Assembly (NCBI RefSeq): GCF_015679265.1 | Contig: NZ_CP064942.1 | Location: forward strand, 744,001 to 808,000 | Length of the DNA: 64,000 nt | DNA from: Pontivivens ytuae | Lineage (GTDB): Bacteria > Pseudomonadota > Alphaproteobacteria > Rhodobacterales > Rhodobacteraceae | Reading direction: 5' to 3' | Translations under genes and position numbers: made by a program | The notes under the pieces: generated by a model | What the model was told of the DNA's origin: nothing | What the model saw: only the letters and a program-made list of their open reading frames with translations | The model's database searches: none | In this document: in pieces, positions 17,966 through 26,772 of the stretch | How positions within the stretch are numbered: the stretch's first letter is position 1 | Layout of the letters: each line of letters begins with the position of its first letter

Positions 17966-18175
17966 CCCAAATCCCCTTCCGGACCCCACGGTCCCGTTTG
18001 GCGCGGGGGCCCCACTCCCCACTGATGCGTCAAATTTGTGGTAAATTCACCACGCGCTATGGCTCGGATACCGGCCAATCTGGGCCGAAATGTGTTCAAG
18101 TAGAGCCCGGATTAGGGCGTAATGTACCGTCGCCATTGCACTTTTCGGAATGCGCCATGAGGGGCGATCAGTCAA

Positions 18176-18205
18176 TAAAAAGCCTGCCCCAACGTGGGGG
18201 CAGGC
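18176..18205 (-). terminator. Terminator of the 5'-nucleotidase gene
   Basis: On the minus strand, GCCTGCCCC pairs with GGGGCAGGC across a short loop and is followed by five T residues. It lies 26 bases past the stop, a classical intrinsic terminator. The rest of 17966-18230 (upstream of the giant gene) is relatively AT-rich and probably holds its promoter. Confidence 0.8.
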
Positions 18206-18230
18206 CGCGTTTTACAATCGTGGGGAGGTA

Positions 18231-19823
18231 TCAGTTCTCGCTGATACGCCCGTCGGTATAGGGCACGTAGCCTTCCTGATTCCCCAAATAGTCCGCGACA
18301 ACTACTTCGAGGCCTGGACCGTAGTCGTAGGCGTTTTGCCCGTCCTGTGCGAATACTGCGTAGCCGTCACCACCTCCGCGCATATAGTTGTTGGATACTA
18401 CACCATAGGTTGTATCCGGATCGATGGGCGAGAAGCTCCCGTCGTCCCCCTGAACCTCAACCGACACAATGCGGCTGCCGGGTTCCGCGGCCGGATCCCA
18501 AGTGTAGCGCAGGCCCGACACCTGTGGGAAACGGCCCGCACCGTCCTCCACCTGGCCGACCCCGTTTTCCAGGGCCGCAACGATGCCGGCCCCCGTCAGA
18601 TCGAAGGTGGCGAGCGTGTTCTGGAAGGGCAGGACGGTCATGACCTCACCCATCGTGATCTCGCCCTCGTCGATGGAGGCGCGCAGGCCGCCGCCGTTCT
18701 GGATCGCGATCTGCACGCCCTGGTCGCGCACCCGGTCGAGCATGGCATCCGCGACGAGGTTGCCCATCTCGCACTCGCCCGCCCGGCAGGACCCGCGGTC
18801 GCCATCGATGGGCGCCGTGGTCTCGGCCACGACCTCCGCCCGGATCTCGTCGAGCGGCCCGGCGAGCTCGGCCACCCGCGCCGCCACACCCTCATCCGCA
18901 GTCACGGACGCATCGAGCAGCACCGTGTCGCCCACCGCGTCGATCACGTTGCCATCGTCATCGAAGGTCAGGTGCAGCTCGCCCACATACTTCGAGTAGG
19001 CGTAGGCCGTGACGACCGGCACGAAGTCCCCGTCCGGCCCCGTCGCCCAATAGGGATAGGTCATCTCCGCGTCGGGGTCCGAGGAGGACGCGAAGGTGTG
19101 CGAGTGCCCGCCCACCACCGCGTCGAGGCCCGAGACGCTCTCGGCGATCTCGATATCCTTGGTGATGCCCACATGGGTCAGCGCGATGATCTTCGTCACG
19201 CCCTGCTCGGTGAGCTCATCGACATGCTGCTGCAGCACCTCGATCTCGTCGGAGAAGATCACGTTCGGCCCCGGCGATGACGTCTCGACCGTGTCGGTGG
19301 CGAGGGCGGAGATCACGCCGATCTGCTCGCCGCCGACCTCCAGGATCACGTAGGGCGCGACCTTGCCGGTCAGCTCGGGCTCCTGCCCCACGCTGATATT
19401 GCCGGAGATCACCGGGAACTCCGCCGCGTCGATGAACCGGCCCAGAGCCACCGGGCCGTCGTCGAACTCGTGGTTGCCCACGGCCATTACGTCGTAGCCG
19501 GTCGCGTTCATGAACTCGACGGCGGCGGCACCCTTGTAGGTGGTGTAGAACAGCGAGCCCTGGAACGGATCGCCGGCATCCATCACCAGCACGTTCTCGT
19601 TGGCCGCGCGCAGGTCGTCGATGGCGGTCTTGACCCGCGCGACGCCGCCGAAGCACTCGCCCGCGGCGTCGTCTTCGGCCGAGCAGGTCGAATCGAAGCG
19701 GTTGATCGGCTCGATCCGGCTGTGGACATCATTGGTGTGAAGGATAGTGAGGCTGAACTGGGCCGAGGCCGTAGTTGCTGCGAGGCAGAGCGCCGTGGTC
19801 GCCAGAATGCGCGCACGTGTCAT
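18231..19823 (-). CDS. Periplasmic 5'-nucleotidase / UDP-sugar hydrolase family
   Basis: A 530-residue exported metallophosphoesterase (UshA/5'-nucleotidase family) that releases phosphate and nucleosides from extracellular nucleotides. It has a signal peptide (TALCLAATTASA), then metal-site motifs HTNDVHSR, DAGDPFQG, GNHEFDDG, THVG and GGHSHTF. The C-terminal substrate domain carries NGGGLRA, GEVMTVLPFQN and SNNYMRGGGDGY. Length and both domains are complete. It has its own terminator downstream, so it appears monocistronic. Substrate range (nucleotides, UDP-sugars or cyclic nucleotides) cannot be decided from motifs alone. Confidence 0.9.
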   Translation of the reverse strand: MTRARILATTALCLAATTASAQFSLTILHTNDVHSRIEPINRFDSTCSAEDDAAGECFGGVARVKTAIDDLRAANENVLVMDAGDPFQGSLFYTTYKGAAAVEFMNATGYDVMAVGNHEFDDGPVALGRFIDAAEFPVISGNISVGQEPELTGKVAPYVILEVGGEQIGVISALATDTVETSSPGPNVIFSDEIEVLQQHVDELTEQGVTKIIALTHVGITKDIEIAESVSGLDAVVGGHSHTFASSSDPDAEMTYPYWATGPDGDFVPVVTAYAYSKYVGELHLTFDDDGNVIDAVGDTVLLDASVTADEGVAARVAELAGPLDEIRAEVVAETTAPIDGDRGSCRAGECEMGNLVADAMLDRVRDQGVQIAIQNGGGLRASIDEGEITMGEVMTVLPFQNTLATFDLTGAGIVAALENGVGQVEDGAGRFPQVSGLRYTWDPAAEPGSRIVSVEVQGDDGSFSPIDPDTTYGVVSNNYMRGGGDGYAVFAQDGQNAYDYGPGLEVVVADYLGNQEGYVPYTDGRISEN

Positions 19824-19974
19824 TGGGGGTCTCCTTGTTGGATCCGGCCTTTAGACCGGGTTTGTCCACAATGGGAAAACGCGCGCGCGCAATCAACGCA
19901 TCGTGAGACTGCCCCGGCGTGAACCCTCCGCACGCGCAGGTGTACTATGAAGGAGAAGTCAGGAGGATCACGCC

Positions 19975-20523
19975 ATGCCGTTTGCCCGTTTCACCCTCGC
20001 CGCCCTTGCAGCGCTCGCCGCCTGCGGCCCGATCGTCCCGCGCGGAGGGGAGCGCGCCTTCGTCGACGGCCAGCCCCTGACCGTGGCGAGTTCCGAGGTC
20101 GCGCTCGCCTCCGATCGGTTTCGGGAGTTCACCGGCGGCGGCGTCGCCGATCTCTACGCCGTGCTGCGCCCAGCGGGCACCGTGACGGCGGTCTGTGGCT
20201 ATGCCCGCGTCCGCGGCAACGGCGTGTCCGAGAGGGTCTTCGACAATGCGTTCGAGGATGTGGCCGTGCGCATCCCCGGCACCCGCCTCGTCGGCGCCAC
20301 CGACTACTTCCCCGTGGTGCGCGCCGACAGCCCGGCCCCCGCCGTCCTGCCCTGCTACACCACCCGCGTCGCCTGGACCGATGAAGTCGCCGAGGCCACG
20401 CCCGACTTCGACTACAACTGCCGCGACGGGAGCGACGAGCGGCGGCGCAACGGCATCCTCGTCTCCCACGGCAGCGACAACAACTGCCCGATCTTCGAGG
20501 AGCGGATCAGCTTCGATTTCTGA
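19975..20523 (+). CDS. Putative lipoprotein
   Basis: A 182-residue hypothetical protein with a lipoprotein signal: a hydrophobic N-terminus followed by the lipobox LAAC|GP at Cys17. The mature part contains four Cys residues, which could form disulfides in the periplasm, and no domain I recognise. An AGGAGG-type site lies just upstream of the ATG. It stands between the divergent nucleotidase and the aminotransferase, with 81 bases to the latter, so an operon with it is possible but not certain. Confidence 0.7.
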   Translation: MPFARFTLAALAALAACGPIVPRGGERAFVDGQPLTVASSEVALASDRFREFTGGGVADLYAVLRPAGTVTAVCGYARVRGNGVSERVFDNAFEDVAVRIPGTRLVGATDYFPVVRADSPAPAVLPCYTTRVAWTDEVAEATPDFDYNCRDGSDERRRNGILVSHGSDNNCPIFEERISFDF

Positions 20524-20604
20524 GCCGAATGGCCCGCATCACGCGGCGCGGGGTTGCCCCGCCCCGCGCCCTCCGTCACGCTTCGTGGCAGAGGAGGACG
20601 CGCC

Positions 20605-21981
20605 ATGACCAAGCCGCTCACCAACATGCAGACCCGCGATGTCGAGGCGCTGCTCCACCCCTACACCAACGCGGTCATGCACCGCGAAGTCGGCGCCCAT
20701 GTCATCGAGCGCGGTGAGGGCGTCTACGTCTATGACGACCAGGGCCGCCGCTTCATCGAAGGCATGGCCGGTCTCTGGTGCTGCGGCCTCGGCTTCGGCG
20801 ACCGCGAACTGATCGAGACCGCACAGGCCCAGCTCGAAAAGCTGCCCTACTACCACCTCTTCGGCGGCCGCTCCCACGAGCCCGCGATCGAGCTGGCCGA
20901 GAAGATCAAGGACCTCGCCCCCGGAATGGCCCGCGTCTTCTACCAGTCTTCGGGGTCTGAGGCGAACGAGACCCAGATCAAGCTCGCCTGGTACTACAAC
21001 AACGCCATGGGCCGCCCGGAGAAGAAGAAGATCATCAGCCGGGTGAAGGGCTATCACGGCGTCTCCATTGTCAGCGCCAGCCTCACGGGCCTGCCCTACA
21101 ATCACAAGAGCTTCGACCTGCCCGTCGACCGCATCCACCACACCGCGACGCCCCATCACTGGCGGGGCGCTGAGCCGGGCGAGAGCGAGGCCGACTTCTC
21201 CGCCCGCCTCGCCCGCGAGTTCGACGAGATGATCGAGGCCGAGGGCCCCGACACCGTCGCCGCCTTCATCGCCGAACCCGTGATGGGTGCGGGCGGCGTC
21301 ATCGCCCCGCCCGAGGGCTATTTCGAGGCGATCACACCGGTGCTCGCAAAGCATGACGTCCTCTGCATCGCCGACGAGGTCATCTGCGGCTTCGGCCGGA
21401 CCGGCGAGTGGTTCGGGCACCAGCGCCTCGGCATGAAGCCCAACGCGATCTCGATGGCAAAGCAGCTCACCGGCGGCTACGTGCCGCTCTCCGCCGTCGC
21501 CATCGACGCGCAGATGGCCGAGGTGATCGAGCGCCATACCGGCGAGGTCGGCATCTTCGGCCACGGCTTCACCTATGGCGGGCACCCCTTGGGCTGTGCC
21601 GTCGGCTCTGCGGCCATCGACATCTACCGCCGCCGCGACATCCCCGCCCGCGTCCGCGCGCTGGAGCCCGAATTCCAGCGCCGCCTGCGCAGCTACGCCG
21701 ACCACCCGCTGGTTGGCGAGGCCCGCGGCATCGGCCTCCTCGGCGCGCTGGAGCTCACACCCGGCGGCACCGCGATGTTCGATCCCGTGGGCAAGGTCGG
21801 CCCCTACCTCGCCATGCGCCTCCTCGAACACGGAGTGATCCTCCGCGCCATCGGCGACACCCTCGCCTTCTGCCCCCCGATGACGATCAGCGAGGACGAA
21901 CTCGACCAACTCTTCGCCCCCATCGAACGATGCCTCGACGAAACCCTGCACTGGGCGACGCGAGAGGGGATGATGGCCTAG
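20605..21981 (+). CDS. Class III omega-aminotransferase
   Basis: A 458-residue PLP-dependent class III aminotransferase (omega-amino acid/diamine:pyruvate type). The cofactor region shows ADEVICGFGRTGEWFG with the PLP-ring Asp, the Schiff-base Lys in SMAKQLTGGYVPLSAV, and the HGFTYGGHPLGCA loop. I start at ATG 20605 (MTKPLTNMQTRD) because GAGGAGG lies 7 bases upstream; the upstream in-frame ATG lacks a good site. Such enzymes transfer amino groups from β-alanine, GABA, putrescine or taurine. The window gives no adjacent pathway genes to choose between them. Confidence 0.9.
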   Translation: MTKPLTNMQTRDVEALLHPYTNAVMHREVGAHVIERGEGVYVYDDQGRRFIEGMAGLWCCGLGFGDRELIETAQAQLEKLPYYHLFGGRSHEPAIELAEKIKDLAPGMARVFYQSSGSEANETQIKLAWYYNNAMGRPEKKKIISRVKGYHGVSIVSASLTGLPYNHKSFDLPVDRIHHTATPHHWRGAEPGESEADFSARLAREFDEMIEAEGPDTVAAFIAEPVMGAGGVIAPPEGYFEAITPVLAKHDVLCIADEVICGFGRTGEWFGHQRLGMKPNAISMAKQLTGGYVPLSAVAIDAQMAEVIERHTGEVGIFGHGFTYGGHPLGCAVGSAAIDIYRRRDIPARVRALEPEFQRRLRSYADHPLVGEARGIGLLGALELTPGGTAMFDPVGKVGPYLAMRLLEHGVILRAIGDTLAFCPPMTISEDELDQLFAPIERCLDETLHWATREGMMA

Positions 21982-22129
21982 ATTTCTGGCTGCGGCTTCC
22001 ACGGCGTACTAAAACAAAGGTAGCGAGGAGACAACAGCTCTCGTCCGATCCCGGATTGTGGAGCGCGTCGTCGGTCTTGCGCGATTTGCCCCTTGTTCTC
22101 CGATACGACCGCAGGCTACACCCGTCGAC

Positions 22130-22219
22130 GGAGACGTGGCCGAGTGGTCGAAGGCGCTCCCCTGCTAAGGGAGTAGGCGGGAAACCGTCTCGAGGGTTCG
22201 AATCCCTTCGTCTCCGCCA
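22130..22219 (+). tRNA. tRNA-Ser(GCT)
   Basis: Acceptor stem GGAGACG pairs with CGTCTCC. The D-arm TGGCCGAGTGG, the anticodon stem CTCCC/GGGAG with loop CTGCTAA (anticodon GCT), a long class II variable arm, and the T-arm GGGTTCGAATCCC are all visible. The CCA end is encoded. The 90-base length fits a serine tRNA. Confidence 0.97.
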
Positions 22220-22520
22220 TTTTCCTGTCACGCTGCTCAACCGAGTACGCCGCGTGGGGGGCTACAAAGCGTTGATCCTGCGGGGCTCGGCTCGTGGACC
22301 GAGTGGTGTTCTTGGTCACAGATAGCTTCCTCATGGGTCGATGCTTGGCGGCCAATCGGGCACTCGCGTGACCAGTCGCTATCGAGGTCACGCAATCCTC
22401 GCCATCCAAAGCCCAACTCCCCCGCATCGACCCTCTGCCGCGCCCGTTGCCGTTGCCTCCGGCGCAGCCGTCCCTACGTTACGTCCGGACCGCTGGAACA
22501 AGGGGCCGTGGGGAGGGATG
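22220..22520. other. Gap between the tRNA and the acyl-CoA ligase
   Basis: About 300 bases with no convincing gene. The ligase frame is open upstream as far as 22341, but without a ribosome site or the conserved ligase N-terminus. No integrase, direct repeat of the tRNA end, or other attachment-site signature was seen. It presumably holds the ligase promoter. Confidence 0.5.
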
Positions 22521-24230
22521 ATGAGAGACGACCTGAGGCCGTGGACGGCCTTCTACGGCCCGTCGGTGCGTCGGGACATCGAGGCTCCGCGTTACCGGAC
22601 GCTTGGCGACATGGTGGCCTCGGTCGCGCACCTGCACGGTCGCAAGCCCGCCTTCACCTGCTGCCTGCCCAACGGAATGAACGGCACGCTCACCTTCGAG
22701 CAGGCGGACGAGATGTCCGATGCGCTGGCAGTCTACCTGCGTGAGGTCTGCGGCCTCTCCAAGGGTGACCGGGTCGCACTTCAGGTGCCAAACGGCCTCT
22801 CCTTCCCCGTTGCGGCCTTCGGCGTCATGAAGGCAGGCTGCGTGCTGGTGAACGTCAACCCGCTCTACACGGCGGAGGAGATGGCGAAGCAGTTCGCCGA
22901 TGCCGAGCCGAGCGCGCTGATCGTGGTGGACATGTTCGCCGACAAGGTGCGTGCGGCCATGAAGGGCCACCCGATCCCTAACGTGATCGTCACGCAGGTG
23001 GCCGAGTTCCTGCCGTCGGCCCCGCGCGGCATCGTGCGGCTGGTCCAGAAGTACTGGGACCGCAGCCTGCCCGATATCGACTTCGCCCATGTCCGCTTGC
23101 CCGCCGCCCTCGCCGCGGGGCGCAAGGCGCAGGAGAACGTGGCGGTCGAGGAGTACCGCGCCGCGGTCGAGCCCACCGACGTCGCCGTCCTCCAGTATAC
23201 CGGCGGTACGACCGGAGCCGCGAAGGGCGCCATGCTCACCCACCGCAACCTGCTGGTGAACATGGAGCAGACGATGGAAATGATCGAAGGCGTGGAGCCC
23301 GGGGAGGAGGTCGCGCTCACCGCCCTGCCGCTCTACCACGTCTTCGCCTTCACCGTGAACCTGATGGGCTTCTGGTGGCTTGGCGCGCGCAACATCCTGA
23401 TCCCGAACCCGCGCCCCCTCTCCAACCTCAAGCGCGCGTTCGAGAACTACCGGATCACCTGGATGAGCGGGGTCAACACGCTCTTCAACGGGCTCACCAA
23501 CGAGACCTGGTTTCGGGACACGCCGCCGAAGCACCTCAAGTTCGCCTCCGCCGGGGGCATGGCGCTGCAGACCGCCGTGGCCGAGCGATGGCACGAGGTG
23601 ACGGGCCGGCCCGTGCTGGAGGGCTACGGCCTGACGGAGACCTCGCCGGTGCTGACCTTCAACCCGCTGGAGCGTGTGCGCTCCGGCTCCATCGGCATCC
23701 CGGTGCCGGGTACGGAAGTGCGCTGCGTCGGCGAGGACGGGACCGAGGTGCCGCTCGGCGAGGCGGGCGAGCTTGCCGCGCGCGGCCCGCAGGTCATGGC
23801 AGGCTACTGGCGCCGGCCGGAGGAGACGTCGGCGACCATGCGCGACGGCTGGTTCCTGACCGGCGACATCGGCGTGCGGGACGAGGACGGCTATTTCCGC
23901 ATCGTCGATCGGAAGAAGGACATGGTCATCGTCTCCGGCTTCAACGTCTATCCCAACGAGGTGGAGAACTGCCTTGCCTCCCATCCCGGCGTGCTGGAGG
24001 CGGCGGTGATCGGCGTGCCCGATGACGCGACCGGCGAGGCGGTGGAGGCCCATGTCGTCCTGCGCGACCCCGCGCTGACGGCGGCGGACCTGCGGGCGCA
24101 CTGCAAGGCGCATCTCACCCCCTACAAGGTGCCGAAGCGCGTGGTGATGCGCGAGAGCTTGCCCAAATCGAATGTCGGCAAGATCCTCCGCAAGGACATC
24201 CGCGCCGAGGCGCTGGCGGCGGAGGGCTGA
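22521..24230 (+). CDS. Long-chain fatty acid--CoA ligase (AMP-forming)
   Basis: A 569-residue member of the ANL adenylating family that activates a carboxylic acid to its acyl-CoA via an acyl-AMP. The P-loop TGGTTGAAKGAML, the core motif GYGLTETSP, the hinge region GWFLTGDIGVRDEDGYF-RIVDRKKD and the C-terminal catalytic Lys in PKSNVGKILRKD are intact. I start at the second Met of MMRDDLRPW because GGAGG lies 4 bases upstream; the ATG 3 bases earlier is equally possible. The next gene, a BASS carrier, starts 4 bases after the stop, so uptake and activation of an acid may be coupled. Chain length is uncertain. Confidence 0.88.
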   Translation: MRDDLRPWTAFYGPSVRRDIEAPRYRTLGDMVASVAHLHGRKPAFTCCLPNGMNGTLTFEQADEMSDALAVYLREVCGLSKGDRVALQVPNGLSFPVAAFGVMKAGCVLVNVNPLYTAEEMAKQFADAEPSALIVVDMFADKVRAAMKGHPIPNVIVTQVAEFLPSAPRGIVRLVQKYWDRSLPDIDFAHVRLPAALAAGRKAQENVAVEEYRAAVEPTDVAVLQYTGGTTGAAKGAMLTHRNLLVNMEQTMEMIEGVEPGEEVALTALPLYHVFAFTVNLMGFWWLGARNILIPNPRPLSNLKRAFENYRITWMSGVNTLFNGLTNETWFRDTPPKHLKFASAGGMALQTAVAERWHEVTGRPVLEGYGLTETSPVLTFNPLERVRSGSIGIPVPGTEVRCVGEDGTEVPLGEAGELAARGPQVMAGYWRRPEETSATMRDGWFLTGDIGVRDEDGYFRIVDRKKDMVIVSGFNVYPNEVENCLASHPGVLEAAVIGVPDDATGEAVEAHVVLRDPALTAADLRAHCKAHLTPYKVPKRVVMRESLPKSNVGKILRKDIRAEALAAEG

Positions 24231-24233
24231 GCG

Positions 24234-25115
24234 ATGGTCGGACCTCTCGAGCAGGCCGTTCTGGCCGCGATGATCTTCGTCATCATGCTGGGCATGGGCG
24301 CGTCGCTGACGCCGCGCGACTTCCTCCTCGCCTTCCGCCGGCCCTACGGGCTGATGGTGGGCGTGGTCTCGCAATACGGCTTCATGCCGCTGATCGGCTT
24401 CCTGCTCGCACTGATGCTGCCGGTGCCGGAGGTCGTGGCGATCGGCATCCTCATCATGTCCTGCATGCCGGGCGGGACGACCTCGAACATGTTCACCTAC
24501 TTCTCCAAGGGGAATCTCGCGCTATCGCTCCTGATGACGGTGACCTCCACGGTGTTCGGCGTGCTGCTGATCCCGCTGGTTCTGGTGCTCTACGGCGCGG
24601 CGCTCGACGTCGACATCCCGCGGGAGAACGTGATCGCGACGCTTGTCCTCTTGCTGGTCCCGGTGGGCGTCGGGATGGTGCTGCGCCGGATCAACGCCAA
24701 TACCGGTGCCGTGACGGAGTTTGCGGGCAGCGCGCTCGCGCTCTTCTTCATCCTGTTCCTCGTCGTGTCGTGGATCCCGCGTAACTGGGGTTTCCTGTTG
24801 TCGACCGGGTGGCCGACCTATGCGGCCTCCATCGGGCTGGGGCTGGTCGGCATCACCGTGGGGTACTTCTTCGCCCGCGCGCTGCAACTGCATCCGCGCA
24901 ATGCGCGCACCGTGGCGCTGGAGACGGGGATCCAGAACGGTCCGCTCGCCGTGGCCATCGTCGCCTTCACGTGGCCCGCGGACGAGGCGCAGGCGGTGAT
25001 GGCGGTGCCGGTGCTCTACTCGCTCTTCATCGTGATCGTGTCGGCGGCCGTGACACTCGTCTTCCGACGGGCGAACCTTGCCGCAGAGCAGAAGATGCCC
25101 GACAGCCTGCTGTAG
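24234..25115 (+). CDS. Bile acid:sodium symporter (BASS) family carrier
   Basis: A 293-residue membrane protein with about nine to ten hydrophobic segments, of the BASS/SBF family of sodium-coupled organic anion importers. Typical pieces are MLGMGASLTPRDF near the start, the SCMPGGTTSNMFTYFSKG crossover in TM4, and ALETGIQNGPLAVAI in the second crossover. It directly follows the acyl-CoA ligase, so its substrate may be a carboxylate that the ligase activates. This pairing is inferred from spacing only. Confidence 0.88.
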   Translation: MVGPLEQAVLAAMIFVIMLGMGASLTPRDFLLAFRRPYGLMVGVVSQYGFMPLIGFLLALMLPVPEVVAIGILIMSCMPGGTTSNMFTYFSKGNLALSLLMTVTSTVFGVLLIPLVLVLYGAALDVDIPRENVIATLVLLLVPVGVGMVLRRINANTGAVTEFAGSALALFFILFLVVSWIPRNWGFLLSTGWPTYAASIGLGLVGITVGYFFARALQLHPRNARTVALETGIQNGPLAVAIVAFTWPADEAQAVMAVPVLYSLFIVIVSAAVTLVFRRANLAAEQKMPDSLL

Positions 25116-25205
25116 CGCGCAGGCCGGCATCTCACCCTTTTGCGTTTTCGCGCAGCCGTGCCAAGATCGCTCCGGTTCAGACCGATCTTGGGGAGACACG
25201 GACAG

Positions 25206-26165
25206 ATGAAACACCTGATGGCCCTCGCCGTCCTCGCCTGCGCCGGACCGGCCGCGGCGCAAAGCTGGGACATGCCGACCCCCTATGGCGACAGCATCTT
25301 TCACACCGCGAACATCATGCAGTTCGCCAACGATGTGCTCGATGCCACGAACGGCGATCTCGACATCACCGTGCACTCCGCCGGCTCCCTGTTCCCCCAT
25401 GCGGAGATCAAGAACGCCATCCGTTCGCAGCAGGTGCCGATCGGGGAGTTCCTGTTGTCGCGCCTGTCGAACGAGGATGCGGCCTATGCGCTCGACAGCC
25501 AGCCGTTCCTCGCGACCTCCTACGCGGATGCACGCAACCTGTGGGCGGCGCAGAAACCGGTGATCGCCGAGCTGCTGGCCGAGCAGGGCCTGATGCCGCT
25601 CTTCTCGGTCCCGTGGCCCGCGCAGGGGCTCTACACCAATGGCGAGGTCACGACGGTCGAGGATCTCTCCGGCCTCCGCTTCCGCGCCTACAACGCCCAG
25701 CTCGAGGAGTTCGCGCAGCTTGCAGGCGCCGCCCCCGTGCAGGTCGAGGCGCCGGACATCGCGCAGGCCTTCTCCACCGGACAGGTCGAGGCGATGATGA
25801 CGTCGCCCTCGACGGGGGTCAGTTCCACCGCGTGGGATTTCGTGAGCCACTACACGCCGGTGAACGCCTGGATCCCGAAGAACATCGTGGTCGTGAACCA
25901 GCGCGCCTTCGACCGGCTGGATGCCGAAACGCAGGAGGCGCTGATGACCGCCGCCGCCGCGGCCGAGGAGCGCGGCTGGCAGATGTCGGAGGCCGAAGCG
26001 ATGGAAAAGACCCAGGAGCTCGCCGATAACGGCATGGCGATCCGCGAGCCGACGCCGGCGCTCAGCGCGGGGCTGGAGGCGATCGGGGCCGAGATGCTGA
26101 CCGAGCTCTCCGCCGGAGCGTCCGAAGAGGCGCGCCGGATCCTCGCCACCTTCGGCGCGAACTGA
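25206..26165 (+). CDS. TRAP transporter substrate-binding protein (DctP family)
   Basis: A 319-residue periplasmic solute receptor. The signal peptide MKHLMALAVLACAGPAAA is cut before QSWDMP. The mature DctP fold shows the conserved central region with LSGLRFRAYNA (the substrate carboxylate-binding Arg segment) and STGQVEAMMTSPSTG. It is followed by the small and large permease genes, giving a full Na+-dependent TRAP system for an organic acid. The ligand cannot be read from sequence. ATG 25206 is chosen because it begins the signal peptide and a GGGGAGA site precedes it. Confidence 0.93.
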   Translation: MKHLMALAVLACAGPAAAQSWDMPTPYGDSIFHTANIMQFANDVLDATNGDLDITVHSAGSLFPHAEIKNAIRSQQVPIGEFLLSRLSNEDAAYALDSQPFLATSYADARNLWAAQKPVIAELLAEQGLMPLFSVPWPAQGLYTNGEVTTVEDLSGLRFRAYNAQLEEFAQLAGAAPVQVEAPDIAQAFSTGQVEAMMTSPSTGVSSTAWDFVSHYTPVNAWIPKNIVVVNQRAFDRLDAETQEALMTAAAAAEERGWQMSEAEAMEKTQELADNGMAIREPTPALSAGLEAIGAEMLTELSAGASEEARRILATFGAN

Positions 26166-26171
26166 GGCGCG

Positions 26172-26699
26172 ATGGGTCGCGCGCTCGACCGCCTCTACGA
26201 CCTGGCCGGGGCGCTCGCCGCCCTGGCGATCGTCGGCATCTGCGCCGTGGTCTCGGCGCAGATCGGGCTCAACATCCTCGCGCGGCTCGGCGGGCCGGGG
26301 CTGTCCTTCACCATCCCGTCCTACGCCGATTTCGCGGGCTTCGCGCTAGCCGCCGCATCGTTCCTCGCCCTCGCCCATACCCTGCGGCGCGGCGGGCATA
26401 TCCGGGTGACGCTGATCACCGGCCGCCTGCCCCGGCGGGCGACCTGGGCGGCGGAGCTGGCGGTCCTCGCGCTTGCGGGCGCGCTCGCGGCCTACGCGAC
26501 CTTCTACTTCGCGCTGCTGATCGAGGAGAGCCTGCGCTACGGCGACATGTCGACCGGGATCGTCGCGATCCCGCTCTGGATCCCGCAGATGCCGGTCCTG
26601 ATCGGCCTCGCGCTCCTGACCCTCGCCCTCGTCCACACACTGATCGAGTCCCTCACGGCCCGCCGCCCCGTCCTGATCGACGAGACGCCGCAGGAGTGA
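26172..26699 (+). CDS. TRAP transporter small permease (DctQ family)
   Basis: A 175-residue inner-membrane protein with four hydrophobic helices, the DctQ small subunit that joins receptor and large permease. Visible pieces are the N-terminal RALDRLYDLAGALAALAIVG, the LRRGGHIRVTLITGRLP loop typical of the family, and IPLWIPQMPVLIGLALL. It starts 6 bases after the dctP stop. A repeat remnant at 26724-26752 separates it from the large permease. Confidence 0.92.
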   Translation: MGRALDRLYDLAGALAALAIVGICAVVSAQIGLNILARLGGPGLSFTIPSYADFAGFALAAASFLALAHTLRRGGHIRVTLITGRLPRRATWAAELAVLALAGALAAYATFYFALLIEESLRYGDMSTGIVAIPLWIPQMPVLIGLALLTLALVHTLIESLTARRPVLIDETPQE

Positions 26700-26723
26700 C
26701 GGCCCCGCTCTCTCTTCTTCCAA

Positions 26724-26752
26724 TATCCCCGCCGGAGGCGCACGCCTCCGGC
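26724..26752 (+). repeat. Hairpin repeat (TATCCCCGCCGGAGGC family), half copy
   Basis: TATCCCCGCCGGAGGC is followed by GCCTCCGGC, but the distal GGGGATA arm is missing. It sits between dctQ and dctM, inside an operon. Confidence 0.65.
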
Positions 26753-26772
26753 CCGCGCCCAAGGCCTAACCC

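Noticed and set aside
22130..22520. tRNA-Ser as an integration site of a genomic island
   Set aside because: No integrase, no repeated tRNA 3' end and no compositional jump in the following genes.
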